NCBI GenBank assembly: GCA_037176705.1
Contig: CM073894.1
Coordinates: forward strand, 30,153,501 to 30,217,500
Direction: 5' to 3'
DNA: 64,000 nucleotides
DNA from: Molossus alvarezi
Lineage: Eukaryota; Chordata; Mammalia; Chiroptera; Molossidae
The position numbers were made by a program, and so were the translations under genes. Under the pieces are notes generated by a model. The model saw nothing but the letters and a program-made list of their open reading frames with translations, did not search any database and was not told the origin of the DNA. Below, piece by piece: positions 23,812 to 35,405 of this stretch. Position 1 is the first letter of the stretch. Each line of letters opens with the position of its first letter.

Positions 23812-24665
23812 CAGAGACCTACATGAAGTATAGCAATGAACCATGCAGATATTTGGAGGAGGAATGTCCACAAGAGAAAATAATGTGTAAGTGAAAATGC
23901 CCTGAGCTAGATGTGTTCCTGAGAGGCCAGTGTAGATGGTGAAGAGTGAGGAATAAAGTGAGAGGATGCAAGGGGATGAGCTCAGAGAGTTGACAGGGAG
24001 CCAGATCCTGCAGAATTTTATAGGATAGAGTAAGAACTTTGGCATTTACTCCAGAAAGGATGAGAAGTCACTGGAACATTTAGGTCAGGCATGCCATGAT
24101 CTACTTCAGATTTCAAAAGTATATGTCTGCTAAGTGAGGACTGAAAGGAAGAGCGGAAGCAGGAAAACCAGTTAGGAATCAATCTCAATAATCCAAAAAA
24201 GAAATGAGTGTGGTTTTATGCAATTGAGGTAGCAATGGAGGTAGTGAAAAGTGGACATTTTTGGAACTGATTTTGAGGGTAGAGCCCACAGGAATATTTG
24301 ACACACTGAATGTTGTCAGTGAGAGAGAAGGCAAGGGTAGCAGGGGGTTTGGGCTTGAGCAAGTAGAAGAATGGAAGAATGAAGTTGACACAGATTGAGG
24401 AGAAGGCTGCAGAAGGTAGAGCTTTATGTGGACCCTCTGAAGTGGGTGCCTGAGGAGGTAGGTTTGTAGTGGCTTAGCTATTCATGCAGAGATGGCTAAA
24501 AGGCGATAGTATATGTACATCTGGAGTTTACAGGGGAGATCAGGAATGCAGACATGCTGGGAGTTGTCAAATATGGATGTTATATAAAGTCACAAATAAA
24601 ATTACCTAGAGATGAAAGCAGATGCAAGGATTGACCTCTGGGCAGTACTACAGATAAAGGAATAG
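23812..24665 (-). mobile_element. L2 LINE, 5' continuation of the split copy
   Basis: In plus-strand order: AATGAACCATGCAGATATTT, CAGTGTAGATGGTGAAGAGT, GGAGCCAGATCCTGCAGAA, GAGAAGTCACTGGAACATTT, CATGCCATGATCTACTTCAG, AACCAGTTAGGAATCAATCT, GTAGAGCCCACAGGAATATT and GATTGACCTCTGGGCAGTAC. The same blocks in the same order are seen in 15141-15900 and 45590-46440. With 23150-23350 it makes one long minus-strand L2 remnant of about 1.1 kb. Confidence 0.75.
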
Positions 24666-24699
24666 TAAATACAAATTTAAAAAAAAGAACCCTGATAAG

Positions 24700-24940
24700 G
24701 CCTGGGTGGTGTGGCTCAGTGGCCTGAGCATTGTCTCAAGAACTGAGAGGTCCCAGTTTGATTCCTGGTCAGGGCACGTGCCTGGGTTGTGGGCTCGATT
24801 CCTCCTGGAGGGTGGGGGGCATGCGGGAGGTGGCCAATTGATGGTTCTCTCTCACATTGATGTTTCTATCTTTCTCTCCCTTCCTCTCTCTCTAAAAAAT
24901 CAATAAAAACATATTAAAAGTAAAGAAAATAGAAAAAAAT
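24700..24940 (+). mobile_element. Ves-type SINE, long form, with short TSD
   Basis: GCCTGGGTGGTGTGGCTCAG (head), GTTTGATTCCTGGTCAGGGC, ACGTGCCTGGGTTGTGGGCT, GGAGGTGGCCAATTGATGGT, CACATTGATGTTTCTATC and the tail AAATCAATAAAAACATATT. TGATAAG occurs at 24693-24699 and 24941-24947, a plausible 7-bp duplication. It is inserted close to the 5' end of the long L2 remnant. Confidence 0.93.
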
Positions 24941-24947
24941 TGATAAG

Positions 24948-27429
24948 CATTTAGAGACATAAAAGGAAAACTGAGGAGAATAGTATTAAAGAAAGCAAGG
25001 GAAAAATATTGTGTTAAAAAGTAAGATAATCAGTTATGTTAAATGGTATTGATATTTTCAATAATAACAGTAACAATAACCCCCAAGTCTTATAATTGCA
25101 TTAGTTTCACTGAAAAAAATACAACAAAAGATAAAGCACATGATACTTATGATGGGTCTCCTAAGTCCTTCTACTTCTCTTTAACTTCATCTATCTAGAT
25201 TGGAAGTGTTTTGGTAAACCACTCAGAAATATAAGAGGACTAGAATGAGCCAATGCTAATAATTCCTGGCTCTTAATTCACTACGCTTATATTTATTTCA
25301 CCTTCAGTGAACTTTTTCCTTCTCCTGCATTCTCCAGGTCTCCTATGAACATATCTGTTCATTATCTCAATCTCTACTTAGCATCTACTTATCTTTTATT
25401 GGCATTTTCTGTACTCACCACTGAGATTTTTATATTCTTAAATAAATATATGAATGCTGGGCTAGGCTAAAGCTTGACTTTTCTGACCATCTCCATCTAT
25501 TACAGCTAATAATCCACCCAAAAATATCTGGGGGCATTTATTTCCTTTAAATAAAAACCTCATCTATTCTATGATTCACTTCGTTAGTGTTTTGCTAGTT
25601 AATCTGAGAAACAAGTCCAATATGTTGAAAAAGTGATAGTATACTATCCTCCCTTTCAAAATACTACATTTTAGAAGTATCTATAGCACATAGTAGTGAC
25701 TGAAAAAAATAAGTTGAATAATTTCTTTATGAGAAGTTATACCTTCCTATCAATTTTGGGGACAAAATTGATAGGAAGATAGTTTGGGGCAGGACTCTGG
25801 AAACTCATCGTCAACTCACCGAAAGTGGCCATTTGCCCTCTTTTCCAACATGGTGGTTCACTTTTTAAATATGAATGGATTGCCTCATTCTTTTCCCAGG
25901 TCAAGTGAAATGCATATTTTGCAAAATATTTTGGGATCATTTTTAATCAATAACTTTCTGGATTATGTAGAAAGACTTACAGTATTTTTTCTGCATAAAA
26001 AATATACTTCTTATAGTTCCCATTAGCATTGTTACCTAGAGTGTTATGCTATCAAGAACATACTTATTTAATAAAAATAAAAATTACAGTTAAAATCAAG
26101 CTTTGTCATAGTTGTGTTCCCAAACAAGACTGTCAAACATCTGATGCGGAGTCTAGATGTGACCAGGGAATCATTTACCAGAACCATCAAGCTCCCAGGA
26201 AATCCTCTTCTGGCTTTGCAATATGTCCCCTAGGGTGGGGCTCTGCTCACCAGTTCACTTCTGATTAGTGGAGTCAGGTGATAGGACTGTGTGAGTTGTA
26301 AAAATGCCACCTTTGTTGATCTTGAAGACCTTTAGTGCCTGGGATCTATTGAAATAAAATCTGATGCTAAGTTGCTTATCTGTTTCTTTCCAAGTACTCA
26401 GAACCTCACAAGTTAGTTTGCAAAACTGGGTTGTAAATTTGGCCAGATTTCGAGAACATCAACCCCTGTGTTCGCCAACAAAAATCACAAGAGCAGCCTT
26501 TTTTGTGGTACTCAGGCTCTTCGGATTTCAGGCCCAGTTAAATACCAGGCACTTTCTTCTTTCTTTTTGGGTGGAAAAGTAGGGTATAAAAAAACTAGAG
26601 GAAAGACAAAATATCTAGACATTTAAAAATTAATGTTTTCATTATTTTCAGACCCCTGATTGAAAGTAACTTAAACTAATGAATTGGGATATTTTTTGTT
26701 TGAAGTAAAAAGAGCAGCATAGAAAAAAAAAATTGGGGTGATCTCTGTGCCAAGACCAAAGGGTAATTTTGTGTCCTGGCAGTTCAAGTTGTGGGTTACT
26801 TTTCCACAACTATGCTTCCACTGTTATTAGTCTGCTCAGAGTTCTACCCTGACTAGTGCCCACATAATCTAATAATGAGCAGATGCTACTGCTGTGGATG
26901 TAGCTCTAGGATGATGATTTTGGGAGGAGATTTAACTCTTTCATGATCCCAGGAGACAACAGAATGGAAAAAAAATGAAGAGTAGCCTAACTTCCTAAAA
27001 TAATATTGCTTACAAATGTACATACTGTACAAAAAGAAACCTCAATCAACAATAATAGAAAATCAAGAAAGAATTATGTCTTAGAAAATGTTTTTTTTTA
27101 TTTTCTGCAATGTTTAAGGGTCCTGGTAATTATAGTCAAACTACCTAAGTTTTATTAGGGACCATTTATTAAATAAAGACGACATAATTTGTCGAGGTGA
27201 GATATTTCCATGTTGTGGGTAGTTGAGTGATATATGTTCAATGTCTAGCAGGAAATGTCACCTGGCTAAATGATGGTCCCAGGAGCAAGGTTCGGGCTTT
27301 ACATTTTGAGGAAGACAAAATACATGTAAAATGATAGGTAGCTAGACATTCCTCTTTTAATAAGACATCTGTGGATACCTCAAGAACAATAGGTATTCCA
27401 GATATCTACAGAATAGATTATACTTAAGA
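24948..27429. other. Unassigned block
   Basis: No family confidently recognised in about 2.5 kb. 25290-25480 has a weak L2-like word order but is too eroded to call. 25745-25775 contains ATCAATTTTG...CAAAATTGAT, a short near-perfect inverted repeat. Confidence 0.4.
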
Positions 27430-27439
27430 AGCTGCTCCA

Positions 27440-27531
27440 GCCCTGGCTGGTTTAGCTCAGCAGTTGGAGTGTCGGCCTGCGAACCAGAGAGTCCCGGTTC
27501 GGTTCCTGGGCACGTACAAAAAAATAAAAGG
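27440..27531 (+). mobile_element. Second head-only (tRNA part) Ves-related SINE
   Basis: GCCCTGGCTGGTTTAGCTCA, GGAGTGTCGGCCTGCGAACC, AGAGAGTCCCGGTTCGGTTC and CTGGGCACGTAC, then AAAAAAATAAAAG. It is the same design as 13737-13844: the element stops at CACGTAC and goes straight to an A-rich tail. AGCTGCTCCA at 27430-27439 and 27532-27541 is a perfect 10-bp duplication, so the element is complete. Confidence 0.92.
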
Positions 27532-27789
27532 AGCTGCTCCAAATATGTCTCCTTTAGGGTACAAATTATAAATTTTGATTTTGTTGTTTCAACCACCGTC
27601 TCTTTTGGAACCCACCCTATAGTTGTAGAAACAAGAGTGAACACATTTACCCCGTGGAAGATGGCAGAGTCTCAATTTGATTAATAATTTTAAATATTTT
27701 GTCTAATTTTAACATAATTAATGGAAATTTAAGAGAGATCTCTAAAACATATAGAATAAAATAAAATTTTATTTCCACTACCCATAGGT

Positions 27790-28170
27790 GAACATTGACT
27801 TTTGATTTTCTTTTTTTTTTTTAATAGAACTGCATATATTAACTTGTATTTTGTTTTTCTATAAAATGGCATCATTTTCTATATAATTTTTGCACTTAGC
27901 ATTATATTTAGAGTGGATTCTATGCTATTAAATATTGTTAAAAACATGTTTCTCGATAGTTGCATATTATTCTCTGTATGAAGTACCATAATTTATTAAA
28001 TCATTTCACATTTGGGACAGTAATGATGATTCAAAGTTCAATTGCAAGTGATTAGTCAATAAACAACCTTATAGAAAAAATTTTATAAACATTTCTCTTG
28101 ACATGTTTTAGATTTTTTTCTGTGTAATTTCTACCTCAAACTATATAATAAATTTTAAGATTTGATATAT
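27790..28170 (-). mobile_element. Possible decayed old L1 segment
   Basis: TTGCATATTATTCTCTGTAT, CCATAATTTATTAAATCATT and TATAAACATTTCTCTTGACA follow the order of an inverted, very old L1 ORF2-end region. Heavy decay makes this tentative. Confidence 0.4.
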
Positions 28171-28429
28171 ACTGACAAATTATTGAACAGAAAACATTTG
28201 TTAACTCCAAAATCCCATACTGTGAATATGTGTGTGCGTTTCAAGCCTTTCACAGTGTTGTCTGTATCCTTTGTGTTTTTTTTTTTTTTTTACTGGAACT
28301 TGGATGTTGAGTAAGATTTGTATTTGTTTCACAAAAGTTAGCTTAAAATTATACCTTATTTTAAGAACCTTAGTCTCTCATCATTTTTTAGATAGCATAG
28401 TGTTTTTTTCTACTATGAATATTGTGCTG

Positions 28430-28790
28430 CCTAACATACCATCCTAAAACTTAGTGGCATAAACTAAGAAAAGTTTTATTATGTCTCACAATTTTTTTGG
28501 CTAAAAAATCAGGGCTCAGCTGGATGACTTTTCTACTCCATATTTTATCCATTGGTACCCATTGTTGGTATTCAACTGATAGCTTGGCTGTCTATAGGTT
28601 TCAAAATGGTTTAACATACATACATGTTGGCGGCTTGGTGGAAATGGTCAGAAGATTGGGCTCAGTTGGGACTCTCTCCTTTCCTACATAGTCTTGTTAC
28701 AGTAGGTAGGTAGGTAGGTAGGTAGGTAGGTAGGTAGGTAGGTAATAGGAAGTGGCAGCTTCACAGACAGCCCAGGGGACAGATGCATCC
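28430..28790. mobile_element. Old interspersed repeat with (TAGG)n inside
   Basis: CATCCTAAAACTTAGTGGCA, TAAACTAAGAAAAGTTTTAT and GGGCTCAGCTGGATGAC resemble a widespread mammalian repeat whose family I cannot name. The (TAGG)n tract at 28703-28744 lies within it. Confidence 0.45.
28703..28744. repeat. (TAGG)n microsatellite
   Basis: About 10.5 uninterrupted TAGG units. The regularly spaced GG pairs could in principle stack as a two-layer G-quadruplex. Confidence 0.95.
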
Positions 28791-30879
28791 TCTATTAAAG
28801 GGACTTAATCCCCAGGCAGGTGGTTTTCCAGTCTCCTCAGGGAACAACAGGTCCATTCCCACAGATAACTTAGGGGGTGGGATATGAGGGGTATAATAAA
28901 GGGGAAGTTCCTTTGCTGGATGCATGCAGAATAGAAGCCAAGATGGCAGGGGTTGAGGGGGCAGTGCAAGCCCACAAAGAGCCAGAAGAGAAATTGGTTA
29001 GTTTGAAAGAGAGCTTGTTCTTTCCCAAGCACAAGATAATATAATCAAAGTTTAACAAAGGCCCAGGATCCATTGACTCATGTGTCGGAGTGCTCTCCAT
29101 AGCAGCCACATGGGCCTGGTTGTAGCAGGGCTTGGGGCTAGACAGAAACAAAGACTGTGCTACACTACTGGAGCTTTGGACAACAATGCCCAGGTCATGG
29201 CACAGTATCTCTGGATCCTGGTCCTCCTGGGCTTGATGAGGACAAGTGTGTGGCCTGAGCCACCTGGTTGTGGATGAGACATCACCTAAGGCTTTCCTTT
29301 GTTTTGCTTCAGTAAATCTTGCCATAATACAGCCCCTCTTCCTATGTGTGTATCCTTGAAATGTGTTTCCTGAAATAGCATGAAAAAAATCATATTTCCA
29401 TGTGCAACAGTCTCAGGGTCTTTCCAAATGATATCTCTAGCAGAGTAATCACACTTATGTGGCAGCTCATAGCATAATTAAGTATTACACAAGGCCTTGG
29501 TGGAAGCTGAAAGGCTTCTTGTGACTTAGATTCAGCCTCAGAAGTTGAATGATAATTTGCTGTCTATTGAGCAAGCTAATCACTAGAGTCAGTCCTGATT
29601 TAAGGGGAAGGAAATTAACTCAAACTCTCCACGAGAGGAGTAGAAAATAATTTGTGGCTATCTTTAATCTATACCATCCAACCTTTGACCTCAAATTATT
29701 TACTTTCTTCAACACACGAAATACTTTGATTTCCTCCCAAGATCTGCAAAAGTCTCATCTTTCTTACTGCATTAGTGTGTAGTCCAGGATTTTGAAATCT
29801 AAATCAGGTCCACGTGCTCTTTGCACCTCACCCCCAACTTACAACAGTGAGATAGAAACAGAATCAATGGATACTCCAATTAAGAAAGGAGAACAGGGGT
29901 CACTTAGTAGTCAATGGTTCACAGCAGTTCTGATATCAGATACTGAGCAGTGTTTATGGTCTAATTCAGCTCCCTGAAAGAAGATTCTTTGAGAGTCTTG
30001 GCTATGCCCTCTGGATTTCTGCTTTCTTGCTCTGAGTCAGCCTTCCTTTCCCATTAGAAATTACCAATAGTTGAACCCATGTACCTTTCTCAACATGCTT
30101 TGCATATGTAGAAATTTTGAGGTTCAAAGATCGCTTTATTTTGTATAGTTTTTGTCCATTTCAGGTTCAGTTTAACCTCATATAATTACTCTTTTAAAAT
30201 TTATTTTCTTTCTTTCTTTCTTTTTTTTGTTTTAATCTATCATATACTCCATTAGACAAAAGCCATGTCTGCACACATCTTTGAGTTAGTACATTTTTTA
30301 TTTTAGGCTTCCTGTGAGATAGCTGAGGGACAACACCCTTTGACGTCTTAGACATATTATCATCTATGGATGACAATTGTCAAAATATTTACCCTTTCTG
30401 AGGCCTATGCCTCCTCTTCCTCTCAGAATTCAACCCATTCCCTCAGGACTTTGCCAGTCTTTCCTGTGCTTCTTTCGCATCTTTATGGCGATCACCATTA
30501 ATACATATCTATAGTCTACATATAGATACACATTTTTTTCTGGCACTTTCCGTGACCTGCCACCACTAGCTGTCCCTGACCCGTTCTTCATGTTTCTGGT
30601 AGCATTCCTTTGCCTCTTTCTGCAGGGTTACTGAAAGGCATTGTCATACTCAGCTGCCTTCATCAGCATTTCCACAATTTGAAATTCGTTTTCTAATTTC
30701 TTTGGAAATAGAGTTCATAGGTTTTGTTGTTGTTGTTTTCCATCTGGTCTAATTTCCAAAAGAAGAGGGAAGTTTCATATTTAAAACCTTGCCATGTCTT
30801 TTCCAGATTCAGAATAGCATTATTTTGAATATTTTTTTAAAGGTTCGCCTTTAGAGTTGAATAGCAGTCTGATAAGAGG
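28791..30879. other. Unassigned block with a GC-richer part
   Basis: 28791-29330 is GC-richer and carries the longest minus-strand ORF outside the L1 (28870-29325, 151 codons). It has no domain I recognise, and no splice or initiation signals support it. The segment could be an eroded LTR, but no TG...CA ends or polyadenylation block are clear. The rest is plain AT-rich DNA with a (TTTC)n stretch at 30206-30223. Confidence 0.35.
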
Positions 30880-30888
30880 TAAAATAGA

Positions 30889-30936
30889 CTATTTAAAAAT
30901 TTATTTTTCTTTATTGATTCTAGAGGTAGAGGAAGG

Positions 30937-30992
<56 letters not shown>

Positions 30993-31143
30993 TCAGTGAG
31001 AGAGAACATCAATCGCCTACCTCCAGCATGCCTCCCACTGAGGATTTGGCCCACCACCTGGGCATGTGCCCTGATGGGGAATCAAACCAGTGACCTTCTG
31101 GTGCATGGGTGGATGCTCAACCACTGAGTCACACTGTCTGGGC
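30889..31143 (-). mobile_element. Ves-type SINE, long form, with expanded GA tract and 9-bp TSD
   Basis: The minus strand has the head GCCCAGACAGTGTGACTCAG, a B-box region, CAGGGCACATGCCCAGGTGG, GTTCTCTCTCACTGATGTTT, a long CT tract and the tail TCAATAAAGAAAAATAAA. TAAAATAGA flanks it at 30880-30888 and 31144-31152. The CT region has grown to about 50 bases (plus-strand GA at 30938-30988). Confidence 0.92.
30938..30988. repeat. (GA)n tract inside a SINE
   Basis: About 25 uninterrupted GA units, expanded from the pyrimidine-rich region of the Ves SINE. Confidence 0.95.
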
Positions 31144-31589
31144 TAAAATAGAACATTTTTAAATGGCTAATTTGCTATTGCCTTAATTTCTATGGACACA
31201 ATTAATGAGGTCATGTGGGTATCACAGATTTTAATAGCAGAAAATATCTGAAATGAAGCACCCCATCCTTCCTTTCAATAGAGTTCAGTTCAGTGAGAGT
31301 CAGAGACAAGATGAAAAAGAAACAGGAGGAAGAGATAGAACAAGAGAAGGAAGACAATATCCAACAGTTTGTTCATATGAGTCAAAGTGAACTGAAGTCA
31401 ACGCAATTAAATTGAGAAGGCCAGGTCCAAATGGGCTACTCCATAAATCTGCCTAACTTTGAGAGAAAAAAAAGACAAAGCTGTGTTTATGTTAAAAGAA
31501 GCATGTGTATATTATAAAAATATAATATAAATGTTAAATAAAGTCTCAAATTAATATAAAATATATACATATTTTTTTCTAGAATAACC

Positions 31590-31880
31590 TGCAACCTGAT
31601 CTTACCCTTCACTTCTCAATTTAATGATAACTTACTGCGGAAGGCCTTCTCTGAAACTCCAACCCAAAGTAGCCCTGAGTCTCCAGCTTATCAGTTTGTT
31701 TTCTTCCTTACGGCACTTTTCACTCTCAGATGTTTTCTTGTGTGTTTATTTTTCATGTTTTCATCATCCTCTGCTCCACTCATCCCAATAAGTTATGAAC
31801 GCCAGAAGAATGGGGACTTGTGTGTCTTATTTCAGTTCTGTTTTCTCTGCCTCTGGACAGTTCCTAGTGCCTAGTTGAAG
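31590..31880 (+). mobile_element. L2 3' region
   Basis: GCGGAAGGCCTTCTCTGAAA, CTTACGGCACTTTTCACTCT, then AGTTATGAACGCCAGAAGAA, GGGGACTTGTGTGTC and CAGTTCCTAGTGCCTAGTTG are L2 3'-region blocks in the right order and plus orientation. Confidence 0.7.
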
Positions 31881-32346
31881 CATGATCACATTTTGTCTGT
31901 GAATGATAGAGATGACAGAAATTTCAGACTGGTAGCAATGTGCCACAGAGGTTTCCACTTCCAAGTACCTAGTCACTCTTTTCTGTTCTCAGACACATTT
32001 AGAGGCAGATGGGATTTTGTTCCAATAAATAGGTTATTTCTAGTATTTATGAGGTTAAAGACTTAATAATTTTTTTTTCTGTTCTATTTGACAATGTGGC
32101 CAACATTCATTAATTAATACACTTTTTAGATTGTGTATTTAGTTTCCAGTGTGATCTGGTCATGAAGATGACTTTGACTTCTTCTTGCCATAAGTTTTCT
32201 GCTTATTTTGTAGAAACTCTTTCACTGGCTTTTTAATTGGCCAAGACCTTCCCAACATTATTATGCAACAACAGTTGTGATGGGAAGTCTTTCTTTGTTC
32301 CTGAATTTAATGAGAATATCTCTAGTAATTTAAAATACAATAGGTT

Positions 32347-32559
32347 GCCCCGCCAGTGTGGCTCAGTGGTTGAGCATCAACCCATGCACCAAGAGGTTGT
32401 AGGTTTGATTCCTGGTCAGAGTAAATGCCCAGGTTGTGGCCTAATTCCCAGTGGGTGACATGCAGGGATGGCCAACTGATGTTCTCTCTCATCAATGTTT
32501 CTCTCTCTCTCTCCCTCTCCCTTCCACTGTCTAAAATCAACAATGAAAAAAAAATACAG
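32347..32559 (+). mobile_element. Ves-type SINE, long form
   Basis: GCCCCGCCAGTGTGGCTCAG (head), GGTTTGATTCCTGGTCAGAG, AAATGCCCAGGTTGTGG, GATGGCCAACTGATG, CATCAATGTTTCTCTCTC and AAAATCAACAATGAAAA. The flanks AATACAATAGGTTG and AATACAGTGGGGTG may be a decayed 14-bp duplication with three differences. It lies about 60 bases left of the full-length L1. Confidence 0.9.
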
Positions 32560-32620
32560 TGGGGTGATTATTTAAGAGCTATTCTATATTATGATTGTTA
32601 AATAAGGATTACATTTTATC

Positions 32621-32635
32621 CAGTCAAATATCTTT
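32621..32635. repeat. Left target-site duplication of the full-length L1
   Basis: CAGTCAAATATCTTT, identical to 39751-39765. Its junction CTTT/AAAA on the right side fits the L1 endonuclease preference. Confidence 0.95.
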
Positions 32636-34595
32636 ATTTGTTTATTAATGTTACAGATGTTTCTCCTTTCCCCCCACTGATTCTTCCCTCCCCCTCCTCC
32701 CCGTCCTGTCCCCAGCTTTGTTGTCCATGTCCATTGTTCATGCATACATGCATATAAGTTCTGTGGTTTATCTCTCCCCCCATACCCCTGCTACTGGTGA
32801 TGGTCAGCCTGTACCCCACTTCCACATCTCTGGGACTACCCCATTCCTCAGATTGTTATGTTCATTATATCCCACAAATAAGTGAGATCATGATACTTGT
32901 CTTTCTCTGCTTGGCTTGTTTCACTTAGGATAATACTTTCCAGGTCCCTCTATGTCGTCTCAAAGGATAAGAGATCTTGCTTTCTTACAGCTGCATAGTA
33001 CTCCATTGTGTATATGTACCACCGCTTTTTTATCTATTCGTCTACTGATGGACATTTGGGCTGTTTCCAGATCTTAGCTATTGTAAATAGTGCTGCTACG
33101 AACATAGGGCTACATATATTCCCTCTGATTCGTGTTTCGGATTTCTTAGGGTATATTCCTAGAAGTGGGATCACTGGGTCAAATGGCAGTTCAATTTTTA
33201 ATTTTTTGAGGTAACACCATATTGTTTTCCATAGTGGCTGCACCAGTCTGCATTCCCACCAGCAGTGCACTAGAGTCCCCTTTTCTCCACAGCTTCGCCA
33301 ACACTTGTTGTTTGATGATTTGTTGATGGCGGCCATTCTGACAGGTGTGAGGTGATACCTCATTGTTGTTTTATTTTGCATTTCTCTGATGATTAGTGAT
33401 GTTGAGCATTTCTTCATATGTCTCTTGGCCATTTGTATGGCCTCTTTGAAGAGGTGTCTATTTAGTTCCTCTGCCCATTTTCTAATTGGGTTCTTTGTCT
33501 TCCTTTTGTTGAGTTGTATGAGCACTCTACATATTTTGGAAATTAAACCCTTATCAAATGTATCATTGGCAATTATGCTCTCTCGTACAGTGGGTTGCCT
33601 TTCCATTTTGGTGATTGTTTCTTTTGCTGTGCAGAAGCTTTTTAGTTTGATGTAGTCCCATGTGTTTATTTTCTCCTTTGTTTCTGTTGCCTTAGGTAAT
33701 GTATCAGTGAAAATTCTGCTGCGTATGATGTCTGAAATTTTGTTGCCTACATTTTTTTCTAGGATTTTTAAGGATTCATGAATCACATTTAAGTCTTTTA
33801 TCCATTTTGAGTTTATTCTTGTATATGGTGTAAGTTGATGGTCTAGTTTCACTTTTTTGCATGTAGCTGTTCAATTTTCCCAACACCGTTTATTAAAGAG
33901 GCTGTCTTTCCTCCACTGTATGCTCTTGCCACCTTTGTCAAATATTAATTGAGCATAATCTCTTGGGTCCACTTCTGGGTTCTCTATTCTGTTCCAATGA
34001 TGTATCTCCCTGTTCTTGTGCCAGTACCAGACTGTTTTGATTACAGTGGCTTTGTAGTATAACCTGAAGTCTGGTACTGTAATCCCTCCAACTTTGTTCT
34101 TTTTTTTCAAGATTGCTGTGGCTATTCCGGGTGTTTTTTGGTTCCATATGAACTTTTGAAGTATTTTTTCTACTTCTGTGAAGTATGTTGTTGGTATTTT
34201 GATGTGGATTGCATTGAACCTATAGATTGCTTTAGGTAGTATGGATGTTAATGATTTTAATTTTTTTAATGATGTTAATTTTTCCAATCCATGAATAAGA
34301 TATGTGCTTCCACTTTTTTATATCTTCCTCTATTTCTTTTCTCAATGACCTGTAGTTTTATGAGAATAGGTCCTTTACTTTTTTGGTTAAGTTTATTCCT
34401 AGGTATCTTAATTTTTTTGCTGCAATGGTAAATGGGATTGTTTTTTAGTTTCTCTTTCTGTGACTTTATCATTGGTGTATGAGAATGCTGTCGATTTCTT
34501 GACGTTAATTTTGTATCCTGCTACTTTGCCAAATTCATTTATTAAGTCTAGTAAATTTTTGATGGAGTCTTTGGGTTTTCTACATATAGTATCAT

Positions 34596-34607
34596 GTCAT
34601 TGGCAAA
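34596..34607 (-). other. Mutated RT active-site motif (FAND for FADD)
   Basis: The complement reads TTTGCCAATGAC, Phe-Ala-Asn-Asp. Mammalian L1 reverse transcriptases carry FADD here, and the first Asp is a metal ligand. The surrounding residues LSL...MILY are typical, so the alignment is secure. Confidence 0.9.
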
Positions 34608-34840
34608 TAATGACAATTTCACTTCCTCCTTTCCAATTTGGATCCCTTTTATTTTTTCATTGCTGTGGCTAAGACTTTCAGCACTATGTTAAGTAAGAGT
34701 GGTGAAAGTGGGCATCCCTGTCTTGTTTCTGTTCTTATGTAAAATGCCTTTAGTTTTGGCTCATTGAGTATGGAATTGGCTGTAGGTTTTTTATATATGA
34801 CCTTTATTATGTTGAGATATGATTTCCTCTGTTCCCACAT

Positions 34841-34854
34841 TGCTGAGTGTTTTT
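34841..34854. repeat. Left TSD of the nested L1
   Basis: TGCTGAGTGTTTTT. The right copy at 35406-35419 is TGCTGATTGTTTTT, one difference. Confidence 0.8.
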
Positions 34855-35405
34855 TTATTTTTTATTTATTTTTAAATTATTTATTTATTTTTTTGTTATA
34901 GATATTTCTCCTTTTTTACCCCATAGGCACCCCTCTCCCCACCCCACCCCCGCCCCGTCCCCGGCTTAGTTGTCCATGTCCATTGGTCATGCATACATGC
35001 ATATAAGTTCTGTGGTTTATTCCTACCCCACCCCCCACCCCCTCTTCTGAGGGATGTCAGTCTGTGCCCTACTTCCATGTTTCTGGGTCTACGTATTCCT
35101 CAAACTGTTATGTTCATTATATTCCGTATATAAGTGAGATAATGTGGTATTTGTCTTTTTCTGCTTGGCTTATTTCACTTAGGATAATACTTTCGAGGTC
35201 CCTCCATGTCGTCTCAAAGGATACGAGATCTTTCTTTCTTACCACTGCATAGTACTCCATTGTGTATATGTACCACAGCTTTTTTATCCATTCGTTTACT
35301 GATGGACACTTGGGCTGTTTCCAGATCTTAGCTATTGTAAATAGTGCTGCTATGAACATGGGGGTACATATATTCTTCCTGATTGGTGCTTCAGGCTTCT
35401 TGGGG
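34855..35405 (-). mobile_element. 5'-truncated L1 nested in ORF2 of the full-length L1
   Basis: It repeats the 3' end of the host element (compare 34910-35400 with 32650-33130): a T-rich inverted tail, the GTTATAGATATTTCTCC block, the end of ORF2 and about 80 codons (35117-35359) ending in SLIYGI and a stop. The host ORF2 reads continuously across it from CTGAGTGTTTTTA to TCAGAAATGG once the insert is skipped. It must be younger than the host L1. Length about 550 bases; dead on arrival. Confidence 0.93.

Noticed and set aside
23731..24045. 104-codon minus-strand ORF
   Set aside because: It spans a SINE tail and an L2 3' region that has no coding role at that position.
28703..28744. CRISPR-like or satellite array
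   Set aside because: A 4-base microsatellite without spacers; nothing prokaryotic in the window.
30857..31093. ORF with an Arg-Glu repeat, and similar ORFs at 51637-51864 and 55642-55926
   Set aside because: Arg-Glu runs are GA microsatellites or Ves SINE bodies read in frame.
34855..35405. Internal tandem duplication of the L1 3' end rather than a nested insertion
   Set aside because: It has its own 14-bp target-site duplication and an A-rich tail, and the host ORF2 resumes exactly after it.
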